A stretch of DNA of 64,000 nt from Spirosoma sordidisoli (GCF_004138325.1 NZ_SBLB01000008.1:62001-126000); one strand, 5' to 3'. Shown: positions 17,547 to 26,619, counted from the stretch's first letter. The notes: generated by a model not told the origin, from the sequence alone. A program made the numbers and translations.

Positions 17547-19772
17547 ATGATCGGAAAACCCATAAGCCGCGTCGACGGTCCTGAAAAAGTGACCGGACAG
17601 GCTAAATATGCCGCTGAATTTAACGTGCCTGACCTGACCTACGGCGTCGTTGTGTCGAGCACCATCACCAAAGGCACCATTACCCGTATCGATACCAGCA
17701 AAGCGCTGGCTCTTGATGGCGTTCTGGAGGTCTTCACCCACAAGAACCGTCCCAAAACGGCCTGGTTCGACATGAGTTACAAAGACCAGGATTCCCCACC
17801 GGGTTCGCCTTTCCGGCCGCTGCACAACGACCAGGTGAAGTACAACGGTCAGCCCATTGCGCTGGTCGTGGCCGAAACCTTCGAGGTAGCCCGCTATGCC
17901 GCCACGCTGGTTGAGATCGACTACGACCCGGAACCCTGCGAAACGGATCTGCTCAAGCACCTGCACGAAGCCCGCGACCCGAAGTCAGGGGTAGCCAATC
18001 TGTTCAAACCGCTCCCGCCCAAACCCCGGGGCGATTCGGCTGCGGCCTATGCCAATGCGCCGGTCAGCATGTCGGCCCGGTACATTCATGGTATGCAGCA
18101 TCACAACCCCATGGAGATGTTTGCGACCACGGTGGAGTACGGCCGAAACGGCCACCTCACCATCTACGACAAAACGCAGGGCGCTACCAACAGTCAGCTG
18201 TACGTTACGCAGGCCTTCAACCTATCGTTCGACCAGGTGCGGGTCATATCACCCTACGTCGGGGGTGGATTCGGGTCGGGGCTACGACCGCAGTATCAGC
18301 TGTTTCTGGCCGTTATGGCGGCCCGTGCGCTGGAACGCTCGGTTCGGGTATCGCTGACCCGCCAGCAGATGTGGAGCTTCGGCCACCGCCCCGCCACGGT
18401 ACAAAACATCCGGCTGGCCGCCAACGCCGACGGTACGCTGGCCGCGGTAGAGCACGAAGCCATTGCCGAAACCTCGCAGTTTGAAGATTATACCGAAACC
18501 GTGGTGAACTGGACAGGTAAGCTCTACGACTGCGCCAACTCAACGCTGAGCTACAAGGTAAAGTCGCTGGATATGTACTCCCCCCTCGATATGCGCGCAC
18601 CGGGTGGCGTAACGGGAGTTCACGCCATCGAATGCGCCATCGACGAACTCGCCTACAACGCCGGTATCGACCCGCTCGACTTCCGGTTCAAAAACTATTC
18701 GGAAAAGGACTGGACCGAGAAAGATAAGCCCTTCTCGAGTAAAGAGCTGCGGGCTTGCTTTACCCAGGGAGCCGAACGATTTGGCTGGAGCAACCGTACG
18801 CCCGAACCCCGCTCCATGCGTCGGGGCCATACGCTCATCGGCTGGGGCATGGCAACCGGTATCTGGGACGCCAACCAGGTACCCGCCCGCGCCGAGGCCG
18901 TACTGACCGTGAATGGAAAACTGCGCGTCAGCAGCGCTACCGCCGACATCGGCACCGGCACCTATACGATTATGACCCAGATTGCGGCCGAGCTGCTCGG
19001 TATGCCCCTGGAAAACGTAATCTTCCGGCTCGGCGATACCGATATGCCACTGGCCCCCATCCAGGGCGGGTCGTGGACCGCAGCCACCGTAGGATCGGCG
19101 GTAAAAGTCACCTGCGAAGCGCTCGCCAAAAAGCTCTTTAAACTGGCCAGAAAGATGCCCGGCTCGCCCCTGGCCAGCGCCGACTTCACCGATGTGTTCT
19201 TTGCCAACAGCCACATCCGGCTCCGGCGCGACCCCAGTGTAGCGGTTCCGCTGCAGGCTATCGTAGACCAGAACGGCGGCCGGGCCATCAGCGAAACGGG
19301 TACCTCGCTGCCTAACATGCTCAAACAGAAAGACTATTCGCGCAGCGCACACGCAGCCGCTTTTGTCGAAGTAGAAGTCGATGAAGACTTCGGGACGGTG
19401 GTAGTTACGCGGGCGGTGAGCGCCGTAGCGGCCGGTCGGATTCTGAACCCTAAAACGGCCCGCAGCCAGATCATCGGCGGCATGGTCTGGGGCATCAGCT
19501 CGGCCCTGCAGGAAGAGAGCGTCATGGACCATCGCTACGGTCGCTACATGAACCAAAACCTGGCCGAATACCACATTCCGGTCTGCGCCGATGTGCGCGA
19601 CCTCGACGTCATTTTTGTCGAAGAAGTCGACGATATCGTGAATCCGCTCGGGGTAAAAGGGGTGGGCGAAGTGGGTCTGGTAGCCATGCCGGCCGCCATT
19701 GCCAACGCCGTTTTCCACGCCACCGGCAAGCGCATCCACGACCTACCGATCCAGCTCGACAGGCTGCTGTAG
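17547..19772 (+). CDS. Molybdenum hydroxylase large subunit (PaoC/YagR-like)
   Basis: 741 residues from ATG 17547 (MIGKPISRVDGPEKVTGQAK); a GTG 42 nt upstream lies in the inverted repeat and is unlikely. Family marks: YVGGGFGSGLRPQ, MRAPGGVTGVHAIECAIDEL, TADIGTGTYTIMTQIAAELL, QGGSWTAATVGSAVKVTCEA, and the active-site Glu in GVKGVGEVGLVAMPAAIANA. It binds the molybdopterin cofactor and oxidises an aldehyde or heterocycle. Last gene before a strong terminator. Substrate unknown. Confidence 0.93.
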   Translation: MIGKPISRVDGPEKVTGQAKYAAEFNVPDLTYGVVVSSTITKGTITRIDTSKALALDGVLEVFTHKNRPKTAWFDMSYKDQDSPPGSPFRPLHNDQVKYNGQPIALVVAETFEVARYAATLVEIDYDPEPCETDLLKHLHEARDPKSGVANLFKPLPPKPRGDSAAAYANAPVSMSARYIHGMQHHNPMEMFATTVEYGRNGHLTIYDKTQGATNSQLYVTQAFNLSFDQVRVISPYVGGGFGSGLRPQYQLFLAVMAARALERSVRVSLTRQQMWSFGHRPATVQNIRLAANADGTLAAVEHEAIAETSQFEDYTETVVNWTGKLYDCANSTLSYKVKSLDMYSPLDMRAPGGVTGVHAIECAIDELAYNAGIDPLDFRFKNYSEKDWTEKDKPFSSKELRACFTQGAERFGWSNRTPEPRSMRRGHTLIGWGMATGIWDANQVPARAEAVLTVNGKLRVSSATADIGTGTYTIMTQIAAELLGMPLENVIFRLGDTDMPLAPIQGGSWTAATVGSAVKVTCEALAKKLFKLARKMPGSPLASADFTDVFFANSHIRLRRDPSVAVPLQAIVDQNGGRAISETGTSLPNMLKQKDYSRSAHAAAFVEVEVDEDFGTVVVTRAVSAVAAGRILNPKTARSQIIGGMVWGISSALQEESVMDHRYGRYMNQNLAEYHIPVCADVRDLDVIFVEEVDDIVNPLGVKGVGEVGLVAMPAAIANAVFHATGKRIHDLPIQLDRLL

Positions 19773-19802
19773 ATCGGCATATAGAAGTTTATTGTCTATA
19801 GA

Positions 19803-19857
19803 AGAAACGGTATTTGTCGGATAAAACCCGACAAATACCGTTTCTGTGTTTATTTTT
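19803..19857 (+). terminator. Strong terminator of the hydroxylase operon
   Basis: Perfect 18-bp stem (19803-19820 with 19828-19845), 7-nt loop, followed by GTGTTTATTTTT. Confidence 0.93.
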
Positions 19858-19858
19858 G
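19851..19858 (+). promoter_or_regulatory. Candidate -7 box TATTTTTG ahead of the B12 riboswitch
   Basis: TATTTTTG matches the Bacteroidetes TAnnTTTG -7 element and sits just before the riboswitch, overlapping the T tail of the upstream terminator. No good -33 TTG is seen at the right spacing. Confidence 0.4.
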
Positions 19859-19867
19859 GGCCACGTT

Positions 19868-20032
19868 TACGGTTTGCCCCCTCAACAAGGGCAATTAAAA
19901 GGGAACACCGGTGCAAAACCGGGGCTATACCCGTAGCTGTAAGTTCTAGTACCAGGCCGACAACAACAAGCCACTGCCACCAGCGGGAAGGCGTTGCCGG
20001 TAGAACAAGCCAGAAGACCTGCCGCCAGCGAA
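19868..20032 (+). promoter_or_regulatory. Cobalamin riboswitch
   Basis: Shows the conserved core in order: AAAAGGGAACACCGGTGCAA, a CCGGGGCTATACCCGTAGCTGTAA stretch, GCCACTGCC, GCGGGAAGGCG, and GCCAGAAGACCTGCC. This is the B12-box layout. It lies 150 nt upstream of a TonB receptor start, so adenosylcobalamin should switch off expression of the uptake and salvage genes that follow. Confidence 0.95.
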
Positions 20033-20181
20033 TTCATGATCGAGCTTTCGGGTAAAAAGCCGGGAATGAAAGACGTTTTTCGGTAGAATGGCGTGGCCGC
20101 CCGGCGGTCACCGATGGGCGTTTGGCCTGTCTGTCTTTTATTTTCTCTTTCCGACGGCTCATTACTTAATCCATCCGATTA

Positions 20182-22182
20182 ATGATGAGCAAGTTTACCA
20201 CCCTGATGTCGGCCGTATGGGCCGCATCCGCCCTGCCCGCCCTGGCGCAAGACAACCCCACTCCCCCCCTAGCACGCGCCCTGCAACTGGACGCGGTCAC
20301 CGTTTCGGCCAACCGCATCGGGCAGAAACTTTCCCAGACGGGCAAGGTCGTAACGGTACTGCCCGACTCGGTGCTGCAGCGCTACGCCACCCAGTCGGTG
20401 AGCGAGCTGCTGACGCGGCAGGCTGGCCTCCAGATTGTTGGCGCCAACGGTCCGTTAGGTACCAACCCCGACATCTACCTGCGGGGGGCGTCGGCCGGGA
20501 ACACCCTTATTCTGCTCGATGGCATTCCGGTCTACGACCCGTCGGGCACGGCCAACACCTTCGATCTGAACCTGCTGACGGTGGGCGAATGCGAGCGTAT
20601 CGAGATTCTGCGGGGCGCTCAGTCTACCCTCTACGGGGCCGACGCCGTTGCGGGAGTCATCAGCATCTCGACCCGGCAGGCCAGCACCGAAGCAAATGCC
20701 CGGAAGCCGCTGGGCGTAACGGCTTCGCTGAACTACGGCACCTACCAGACGTTTCGCGGAACGCTGGGGCTGACCGGCCAGACCGACAAACTCTCCTACG
20801 CCGTTCAGTACACTCGGCTGTCGTCGGCGGGGTTTTCGGCGGCTACGGACCGGACCGGCCAGCAGGCTTTCGACCCCGACGGCTACCGGCAAAACGCGGT
20901 GCTGGCCAATCTGAGCTGGCAGGTCAGTCCCCGGCTGAGCTGGAAACTGCACGGCATCACAACCGCCTATTCGGCCGATCTGGATGCCGGTGCCTTTGCC
21001 GATGAGAAAGACTTTACTTACCGCAATCAGTTTAAGCAGCTGGCTACGGGCTTCGACTATCGGCATAACCACGGCAGGCTGACGGTCAACTACGGCCTCA
21101 GCGACAGCCGCCGTACCTACCGCAACGACTCGACGGCCATCGAACCCAACGCGTCGGAGCGGTATTCGGAGCAGGCCTATGGCGGGCTGGCTCATTTCGC
21201 CGAAGCTTACCATACGCTGACCGTAGGGCGCTGGGGCGAACTGCTGACCGGGGCCGACTACCGGTTCAGCAACACCGATCAGACCTACCGGTCCATCAGT
21301 TCGTTCGGCCTCTACGAAGCGCCCCCAATCGGAGCCGACACCGCCCGCATCGGGCAGCTGGGCCTGTATGCCACCGCCATCCTGACGCCCTACCGGGGTC
21401 TCTCGGTCGAGCTGGGTGGTCGTTACAACCGCAACTCGCTCTACGGCAACGTGTTCACCTATTCGATCAACCCCTCCTATCTGCTGGCGGACCGCGTCAA
21501 AGTGTTTATCAATGCATCGTCGGGGTTCCGGGCGCCTACCCTCTACCAGCTTTTCTCGCCCTACGGCAACAAGGCGCTCCGCCCCGAGCGTAGCCGGTCG
21601 ACGGAGGTAGGTCTGCAACTGTTCAGCAAAAGCCGGAACGCCTGGGTCAGGGCCGTTTACTTCGACCGACAAATTCAGCAGGCTATCTTTTTCGAGTCGC
21701 TGAATACGGCTCCTTTTGGCCGGTATATCAATTTTGACCGGCAGCACGATCGCGGCTGGGAGTTCGAAGCGCAGACGCAGCTCAGCCGACTGTCGGTAAC
21801 GGGTAACCTGACCCTGCTTACGGGCGCTGTCACCACCCGGGCAGCCGGCCGGGATACCACGTACAACAACCTGTTCCGGCGGCCCAGAACCCAGCTTAAC
21901 ATCAGCCTGGGCTACCAGCTCACGCCCCGGCTGTTTGTCAGCGTGGCGGGCCGGTCGGTGGGCGCGCGTACCGACCGGTTCTACAACGACGAAACCTTCC
22001 GGACCGACAACGTAACCCTGGCGGCTTACACTACTATCGATCTCTACGCCGAAGGCAGGCTGACGCCCCACCTCCGGCTCTATGCCGACGTTCGGAACAG
22101 CCTCAACACCACCTACTTTGACATATACGGCTATAATACCCGCGGCCGCAACGCCAACGCGGGTATTCGATTTACCTGGTAA
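20182..22182 (+). CDS. btuB: TonB-dependent outer-membrane cobalamin receptor
   Basis: 666 residues with a signal peptide (MMSKFTTLMSAVWAASALPALAQ). TonB box region LDAVTVSANRIGQK, then a plug domain (VSELLTRQAGLQIVGANGPL, DIYLRGASAGNTLILLDGIP, IEILRGAQSTLYGADAVAGV) and a 22-strand-type barrel ending ...NAGIRFTW with terminal aromatic residue. The riboswitch directly upstream supports cobalamin as ligand. Two adjacent ATGs begin the frame; either could serve. Confidence 0.92.
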   Translation: MMSKFTTLMSAVWAASALPALAQDNPTPPLARALQLDAVTVSANRIGQKLSQTGKVVTVLPDSVLQRYATQSVSELLTRQAGLQIVGANGPLGTNPDIYLRGASAGNTLILLDGIPVYDPSGTANTFDLNLLTVGECERIEILRGAQSTLYGADAVAGVISISTRQASTEANARKPLGVTASLNYGTYQTFRGTLGLTGQTDKLSYAVQYTRLSSAGFSAATDRTGQQAFDPDGYRQNAVLANLSWQVSPRLSWKLHGITTAYSADLDAGAFADEKDFTYRNQFKQLATGFDYRHNHGRLTVNYGLSDSRRTYRNDSTAIEPNASERYSEQAYGGLAHFAEAYHTLTVGRWGELLTGADYRFSNTDQTYRSISSFGLYEAPPIGADTARIGQLGLYATAILTPYRGLSVELGGRYNRNSLYGNVFTYSINPSYLLADRVKVFINASSGFRAPTLYQLFSPYGNKALRPERSRSTEVGLQLFSKSRNAWVRAVYFDRQIQQAIFFESLNTAPFGRYINFDRQHDRGWEFEAQTQLSRLSVTGNLTLLTGAVTTRAAGRDTTYNNLFRRPRTQLNISLGYQLTPRLFVSVAGRSVGARTDRFYNDETFRTDNVTLAAYTTIDLYAEGRLTPHLRLYADVRNSLNTTYFDIYGYNTRGRNANAGIRFTW

Positions 22183-22200
22183 TTTTTTCGCTTCGTACGT

Positions 22201-22788
22201 ATGAAACAATCCCTCAATCCCCGCTCGCTGGTGCTGCTGCTGTTCATTGGTCTGGCGGCATCCCTGCGCATCGCCAACTCGACCGACTGGTCGCCGATGG
22301 CGCATTTCACTCCGCTGGGCGCCATGGCCCTGTTTGGCGGCTCGTACTTCAGCAACCGCTGGAAAGCATTTGGTCTGCCACTGCTGACGTTATGGATCAG
22401 CGATCTGGTTATCAACGGGGTGCTGCTCGGGGGCCGGTACGGCATCATGTATGACGGCTGGTACTGGATCTACGGCATCTTTGCCCTTTTAGTCTGGTAC
22501 GGGCAGGTGCTGCTGCGGACCGTGTCGATTCGGAACGTGTTGCTGGCCGCCCTGGTGGCTTCGGTTTCGCACTGGGTCCTGGCCGACACCAGCGTATGGC
22601 TCACGGGCGGAATCGACCTGCGCACCCAGCTCCCGCTCAGCCGCGATCTGGCTGGCTGGCAGCAGTGCCTGCTACAGGGTTTTCCGTTCATGCGCAATTT
22701 CCTGGCCGGTACACTCGTCTATAGTACGATCCTGTTTGGCGGGTTCGAGTGGCTGCAGACGCGCTACCCCCGGCTGGCCCTGGCCTGA
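22201..22788 (+). CDS. Small integral membrane protein of the B12 operon (DUF6580-like)
   Basis: 195 residues with about five or six membrane segments. The motif FTPLGAMALFGGSYFSNRW followed by LLTLWISDLVINGVLLG resembles a family of S-component-like membrane proteins often annotated DUF6580. It starts 18 nt after btuB and is under the same riboswitch, so a role in moving cobalamin or a precursor across the inner membrane is a reasonable inference. No ATP-binding partner is encoded beside it. Confidence 0.75.
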   Translation: MKQSLNPRSLVLLLFIGLAASLRIANSTDWSPMAHFTPLGAMALFGGSYFSNRWKAFGLPLLTLWISDLVINGVLLGGRYGIMYDGWYWIYGIFALLVWYGQVLLRTVSIRNVLLAALVASVSHWVLADTSVWLTGGIDLRTQLPLSRDLAGWQQCLLQGFPFMRNFLAGTLVYSTILFGGFEWLQTRYPRLALA

Positions 22789-22818
22789 TAGCGGCTGTTC
22801 TCTGATATTTAGTTCATT

Positions 22819-22850
22819 CGCCGGTTTCCACTACGGAAACCGGCGCTTTT
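22819..22850 (+). terminator. Intercistronic terminator inside the B12 operon
   Basis: Perfect 11-bp stem CGCCGGTTTCC / GGAAACCGGCG with loop ACTAC, followed by CTTTT. It sits between the membrane protein and the BtuF-like gene and may reduce expression of the distal genes. Confidence 0.75.
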
Positions 22851-22860
22851 CCGACTCACG

Positions 22861-23829
22861 ATGAAAGCCTGTTCATTTTTGCCGGCCGCTACCCAGATGA
22901 TCTACGACATGGGTCTGCAGGATCTGCTGCAGGGGGTTACGTTTGAATGCCCCGAACCAGCCCGGGCCGACCATCCTGTTCTGGTGCGATGCGTGCTGGA
23001 AGGTCACGACTACAGCAGTCAGGAGATAGACCGCATTTTCTCGGCCTCGAAAGCCGAAGGGCGCAGCCTCTATTACGTGGACGAAGAAGCGCTGCACGCC
23101 ATCGCCCCCGACCTTATCTTCACCCAGGACGTCTGCGAAGTTTGTCAGATCGACACCAAGTGCACGCAGGCGGTGCTGGACCGGCTTCCGAAGCAGCCGA
23201 CCGTCGTGGCGCTGACGCCCCAGAGCCTGAGCGATGTCTTCGATTCGGCCATCACCATTGCCTCGGCTCTGGGCCGTGAAGAAGCTGCCTATACCTACCT
23301 TCAGCAGCTGCGTAGCCGCATCGACGCGGTAGTCGATCGGCTGCGGGCCAGCCGGGCCCTGCCCAAACGGGTCATGGTTATGGAGTGGATGGCGCCGATT
23401 TATAACTGTGGCCACTGGATTCCGCACCAGATCGCCTATGCGGGTGGCGTCGACATGCTGGGCAACCCCTCGGGCGACAGCATCGTAACGATCTGGGAAA
23501 AGGTGCGCCGGTACGACCCCGAAGTTCTCGTCGTAGCGCCCTGCGGGTTTGCCATCGAACGGACGCTCCAGGAATTTCCGCTGCTCGAGCACCTGCCCGG
23601 CTGGAATGAGCTACAGGCCGTAGTCGACCAGGCCGTTTACGTTGCCGACTTCGACCTGTTCACCCAGCCCTCGGCGGCTACGCTCGTCGACGGCATCGAA
23701 CTGCTGGCGTCCTGTTTTCATCCCAACCTGTTCAGCGTGCCAACGGCGTTGCAGGCCAAAATCCATCCGGTTTATGCCACATCAACCCACTTTTCTACAG
23801 CTGATTACGGGTGGAGCCCGCAGCGGTAA
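22861..23829 (+). CDS. Cobalamin-binding BtuF-like protein without signal peptide
   Basis: 322 residues of the periplasmic-binding-protein fold of COG0614. Typical motifs are ATQMIYDMGLQDLLQGVTFE, APDLIFTQDVCEVCQID, and NCGHWIPHQIAYAGGVDMLG. It begins MKACSFLPAATQM, directly with the first beta strand, so there is no export signal and the protein should be cytoplasmic unless the start is wrong. No btuC or btuD follows. Its last 56 nt overlap cobU. It may bind corrinoid inside the cell for the salvage enzymes downstream. Confidence 0.85.
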   Translation: MKACSFLPAATQMIYDMGLQDLLQGVTFECPEPARADHPVLVRCVLEGHDYSSQEIDRIFSASKAEGRSLYYVDEEALHAIAPDLIFTQDVCEVCQIDTKCTQAVLDRLPKQPTVVALTPQSLSDVFDSAITIASALGREEAAYTYLQQLRSRIDAVVDRLRASRALPKRVMVMEWMAPIYNCGHWIPHQIAYAGGVDMLGNPSGDSIVTIWEKVRRYDPEVLVVAPCGFAIERTLQEFPLLEHLPGWNELQAVVDQAVYVADFDLFTQPSAATLVDGIELLASCFHPNLFSVPTALQAKIHPVYATSTHFSTADYGWSPQR

Positions 23830-24307
23830 GAGCCGGTATGCCCAGCAACTCGCCCGGGCCTGGAGTCCCAATCCGGTTTATGTAGCGACTGCCCAGGTCT
23901 GGGACGATGAGTTTGCCGGGCGCGTCGATCGCCACCGGCACGACCGCGGCCCGGAATGGACCGTACTCGAAGAACCCCGACACGTTAGCCGGTTACCCCT
24001 GGCCAGCCGGGTTGTGCTGATCGACTGCGTAACGCTCTGGCTGACTACGTTTTTCGTGGATACCCGGCAGGATGTGGATGAATCGCTGGCCCTGTTCCGG
24101 CAGGAGATCGACGCGCTGCTGACCTTACCCGGACAGTTTATCATCGTCACCAACGAACTTGGTATGGGCGTTCATGCCGAAACCGCCGTGGGCCGGGCGT
24201 TCACCGACCTGCAGGGCTGGGCCAACCAGTACGTAGCCAGCCGGGCCGACGCCGTTACACTCATGGTCAGCGGTTTGCCCCTGGCCGTTAAACAACCGCT
24301 ACTATGA
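23774..24307 (+). CDS. cobU: Adenosylcobinamide kinase / guanylyltransferase
   Basis: 177 residues from ATG 23774 (MPHQPTFLQLITGGARSGKS), overlapping the previous gene by 56 nt. The P-loop is TGGARSGKSRYAQ; further CobU marks are YVATAQVWDDEFAGRVDRH with the His-containing RVxxHxxxR segment, VVLIDCVTLWLTT and VTNELGMGVHAETAVGRAF. It phosphorylates adenosylcobinamide and adds GMP, the first steps of nucleotide-loop assembly in corrinoid salvage. cobS, cobT and cobC are not in the window. Confidence 0.95.
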   Translation: MPHQPTFLQLITGGARSGKSRYAQQLARAWSPNPVYVATAQVWDDEFAGRVDRHRHDRGPEWTVLEEPRHVSRLPLASRVVLIDCVTLWLTTFFVDTRQDVDESLALFRQEIDALLTLPGQFIIVTNELGMGVHAETAVGRAFTDLQGWANQYVASRADAVTLMVSGLPLAVKQPLL

Positions 24308-25011
24308 ATCGGGCACTAATGAACTGGAGTGGTGGTAAGGATTCGGCGCTGGCGCTGTGGCAGGTACAGCAGAGCGGCCAGTATCAGGTCGAAACGCTGC
24401 TGACCACGCTCAACGCGGCCAACCGTCGTATTTCCATGCATGGCGTACCGGAAGCGCTGCTCGATGCGCAGGCCCGGCGAATCGGACTGCCGCAGACCAA
24501 ACTGTTCCTGCCCGAAGACAGCAGTATGGCCAGCTACCAGGAGCAGATGGGGCTCGCCCTGGCACCGCTGGTCGAAACGGGGATTACGCACGCCGTTTTC
24601 GGGGATATTTTTCTGGACGATTTACGCCAATGGCGGGAGCTGCAGCTGGCCCGCTGGGCACTGACGGCCGTTTTTCCGCTTTGGCAGCAGTCGTCGCTCC
24701 AGCTGCTCGAAACGTTCTGGGCGGCTGGTTTCAGGACAGTCGTTGTCAGCGTCAACAGCCAGTATCTCGATGCGTCGTTCTGCGGCCGGGTGCTCGACCG
24801 GCTTTTTGTCAGCGACCTGCCGCCAGCGGTCGACCCCTGTGGCGAAAACGGCGAGTTCCATACGTTTGTGTACCAGGCCCCGTACTTCAGCGAGCCCATT
24901 CGCTTCCAGACCGGCGAGACGGTAGAGAAGCACTACACCTACCAAACTGACACTGGCGCCGAACAGCGGTCGACCTATTACTTTACGGACCTGCACCTGA
25001 TAGGCCACTGA
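24304..25011 (+). CDS. DUF71/COG2102 ATP pyrophosphatase, B12-linked
   Basis: 235 residues. The PP-loop SGGKDSALALWQV (residues 9-14 SGGKDS) and the C-terminal GENGEFHTFVYQAPYF define the family that includes diphthine-ammonia ligase. Bacterial members next to B12 genes have been proposed from comparative genomics to act in B12 salvage rather than diphthamide formation. Its ATG overlaps the cobU stop (ATGA), so the two are translationally coupled. The precise amide or ester it acts on is not known. Confidence 0.88.
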   Translation: MNRALMNWSGGKDSALALWQVQQSGQYQVETLLTTLNAANRRISMHGVPEALLDAQARRIGLPQTKLFLPEDSSMASYQEQMGLALAPLVETGITHAVFGDIFLDDLRQWRELQLARWALTAVFPLWQQSSLQLLETFWAAGFRTVVVSVNSQYLDASFCGRVLDRLFVSDLPPAVDPCGENGEFHTFVYQAPYFSEPIRFQTGETVEKHYTYQTDTGAEQRSTYYFTDLHLIGH

Positions 25012-25033
25012 TTACCCATGGGCGCACGCTCAG

Positions 25034-25078
25034 CAGCCCCGGGCTGGACGCTGACTACCGGCTTCCAGCCCGGGGCTG
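25034..25078. terminator. Hairpin between convergent genes
   Basis: Perfect 15-bp stem CAGCCCCGGGCTGGA / TCCAGCCCGGGGCTG with a 15-nt loop. No T tract follows on either side, so termination is likely but not certain. Confidence 0.6.
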
Positions 25079-25082
25079 GCCG

Positions 25083-26501
25083 TTAGAGGGTGTAGCCGCC
25101 GTTATACTGGCGTCTGACAAACTGGTTGGCGTAGTCGTAGTTGGTGATTTTCATGGCGTTACCATCCCAGAGGAGTTTCTTCCGGCCGGTGAACTTGCCG
25201 TCTTCGCGGGCCAGGTACGAGCGGGTGGCCAGGTTACCCATCAGTACGGTTTCGGTGAGCGGACCAGCCTCGTCGAACGATGAGGACGTATAGGCGCCGT
25301 AGCCCTGCTTACAGGCTTTCACCCACTGCTGCTGGTGACCCTCGGTTTTACCTTCGACCAGCGGCTTTTCGGGCGTGGGCAGGGCGGTATTGGCGAACTT
25401 GGCCGTGGGCAGCAGCTTCGGTTTTTCGCCGAACAGCCCGCCCGTCAGCATGCCTTTGGTACCGATGAACAGCATACCGCCATCGATGCTCTGGAAAACG
25501 TCTTCGTAGGCCACGCCCTCGGGGAGCTGGGGCCGGATGCCCCCGTCGAACCAGGAAAGCCGGATTTCTTTTACCTTTTTATGATCAGACGGGAACGTCA
25601 GGTGAATGGCCGACGACGGCGGACATACATCGTCGAAGTACGCTTCCTTGAAAAAGTCGGCGTAGACCGAGCCGACACTACACTCTACGGAGGTTGGATA
25701 CTTGAGCTTCAGCGCCCGGAACGGAACGTCCATGAAGTGGCAGCCCATATCGCCCAGCGCGCCCGTACCGAAGTCCCAGTACCCGCGCCACCGGAACGGC
25801 ATGTAGGCTTCGTGGTAATCGCGGGTGGGGGCCGTACCGAGCCAGAGTGGCCAGTTTACCTCGGCCGGAACGGGCTGTTTCTCGCCTTTATCTTTCGGCG
25901 ACTGAACGCCCTGCGGCCATACGGGGCGGTTGGTCCAGCAGTAGACCGTATGCACCGGGCCGATCATGCCTTTCTGAATGGCCGTTTCGATCACGCGGGT
26001 GTCATCGCCCGAGCTGCCCTGATTACCCATCTGCGTCACGACCTTGTACTTCCGGGCCGCTTCGGTCAGCATCCGGGCTTCGTAAATATCGTGGGTAAGG
26101 GGTTTTTCGACGTACACGTGCTTACCGAGCTGCATGGCGGCCATGGCAATGGGCGCGTGCATATGGTCCGGCGTGGTGACGATTAGCGCATCGACGGTCT
26201 TACCTGCTTTATCGAGCAGCTGCCGGTAATCCTGGAAGTAAGGGGCTTTAGGAAACTGGTCGCGGTATTTTTTGGATTGCCGGTCGTCGACGTCGCAGAG
26301 GGCCACGATGTTATCGGTACCGCCGTTGTAAGCCTGATGAATATTGAAATCGGCTTTACCACCGCAGCCGATGGCCGCGATGTTGAGTTTGTCCGACGGC
26401 GCTACAAATCCTTTACCTAGTACATGTCTCGGTACGATATAAAAGGCCGCGGCCGTTAACGCACTGCTTTGCAGAAATTTGCGACGGGTTGGGTTGGTCA
26501 T
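25083..26501 (-). CDS. Tat-exported Gfo/Idh/MocA oxidoreductase
   Basis: 472 residues. It starts MTNPTRRKFLQSSALTAAAF, a twin-arginine signal, so the folded, NAD(P)-loaded enzyme should be exported to the periplasm. Then the Rossmann motif LNIAAIGCGGKADFN, DALIVTTPDHMHAPIAMAAM, the KHVYVEKPLTHDIYEAR motif and a C-terminal domain with WDFGTGALGDMGCHFMD. Such long Tat-type members are abundant in Bacteroidetes and act on glycosides or glycan-derived sugars. Downstream of an SCP2 gene on the same strand, separated by an AT-rich repeat. Confidence 0.92.
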   Translation of the reverse strand: MTNPTRRKFLQSSALTAAAFYIVPRHVLGKGFVAPSDKLNIAAIGCGGKADFNIHQAYNGGTDNIVALCDVDDRQSKKYRDQFPKAPYFQDYRQLLDKAGKTVDALIVTTPDHMHAPIAMAAMQLGKHVYVEKPLTHDIYEARMLTEAARKYKVVTQMGNQGSSGDDTRVIETAIQKGMIGPVHTVYCWTNRPVWPQGVQSPKDKGEKQPVPAEVNWPLWLGTAPTRDYHEAYMPFRWRGYWDFGTGALGDMGCHFMDVPFRALKLKYPTSVECSVGSVYADFFKEAYFDDVCPPSSAIHLTFPSDHKKVKEIRLSWFDGGIRPQLPEGVAYEDVFQSIDGGMLFIGTKGMLTGGLFGEKPKLLPTAKFANTALPTPEKPLVEGKTEGHQQQWVKACKQGYGAYTSSSFDEAGPLTETVLMGNLATRSYLAREDGKFTGRKKLLWDGNAMKITNYDYANQFVRRQYNGGYTL

Positions 26502-26511
26502 TGTACGAAAT

Positions 26512-26606
26512 GGTCATTGAGTGATTGAGCGAATTAGCGAATGTTTCGGCAGGAATCCAACGGATTCTACAAATCATTCAATTAACAACTCGCTCAATCG
26601 CCCAAT
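26512..26606. repeat. TGATTGAG-type imperfect inverted repeat
   Basis: ATTGAGTGATTGAGCGAATT directly before the oxidoreductase start is mirrored by the complement of ATTGGGCGATTGAGCGAGTT at about 26586-26606. The same element type is found at 32995-33069. Confidence 0.6.
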
Positions 26607-26619
26607 AAGTCACTGGGTA

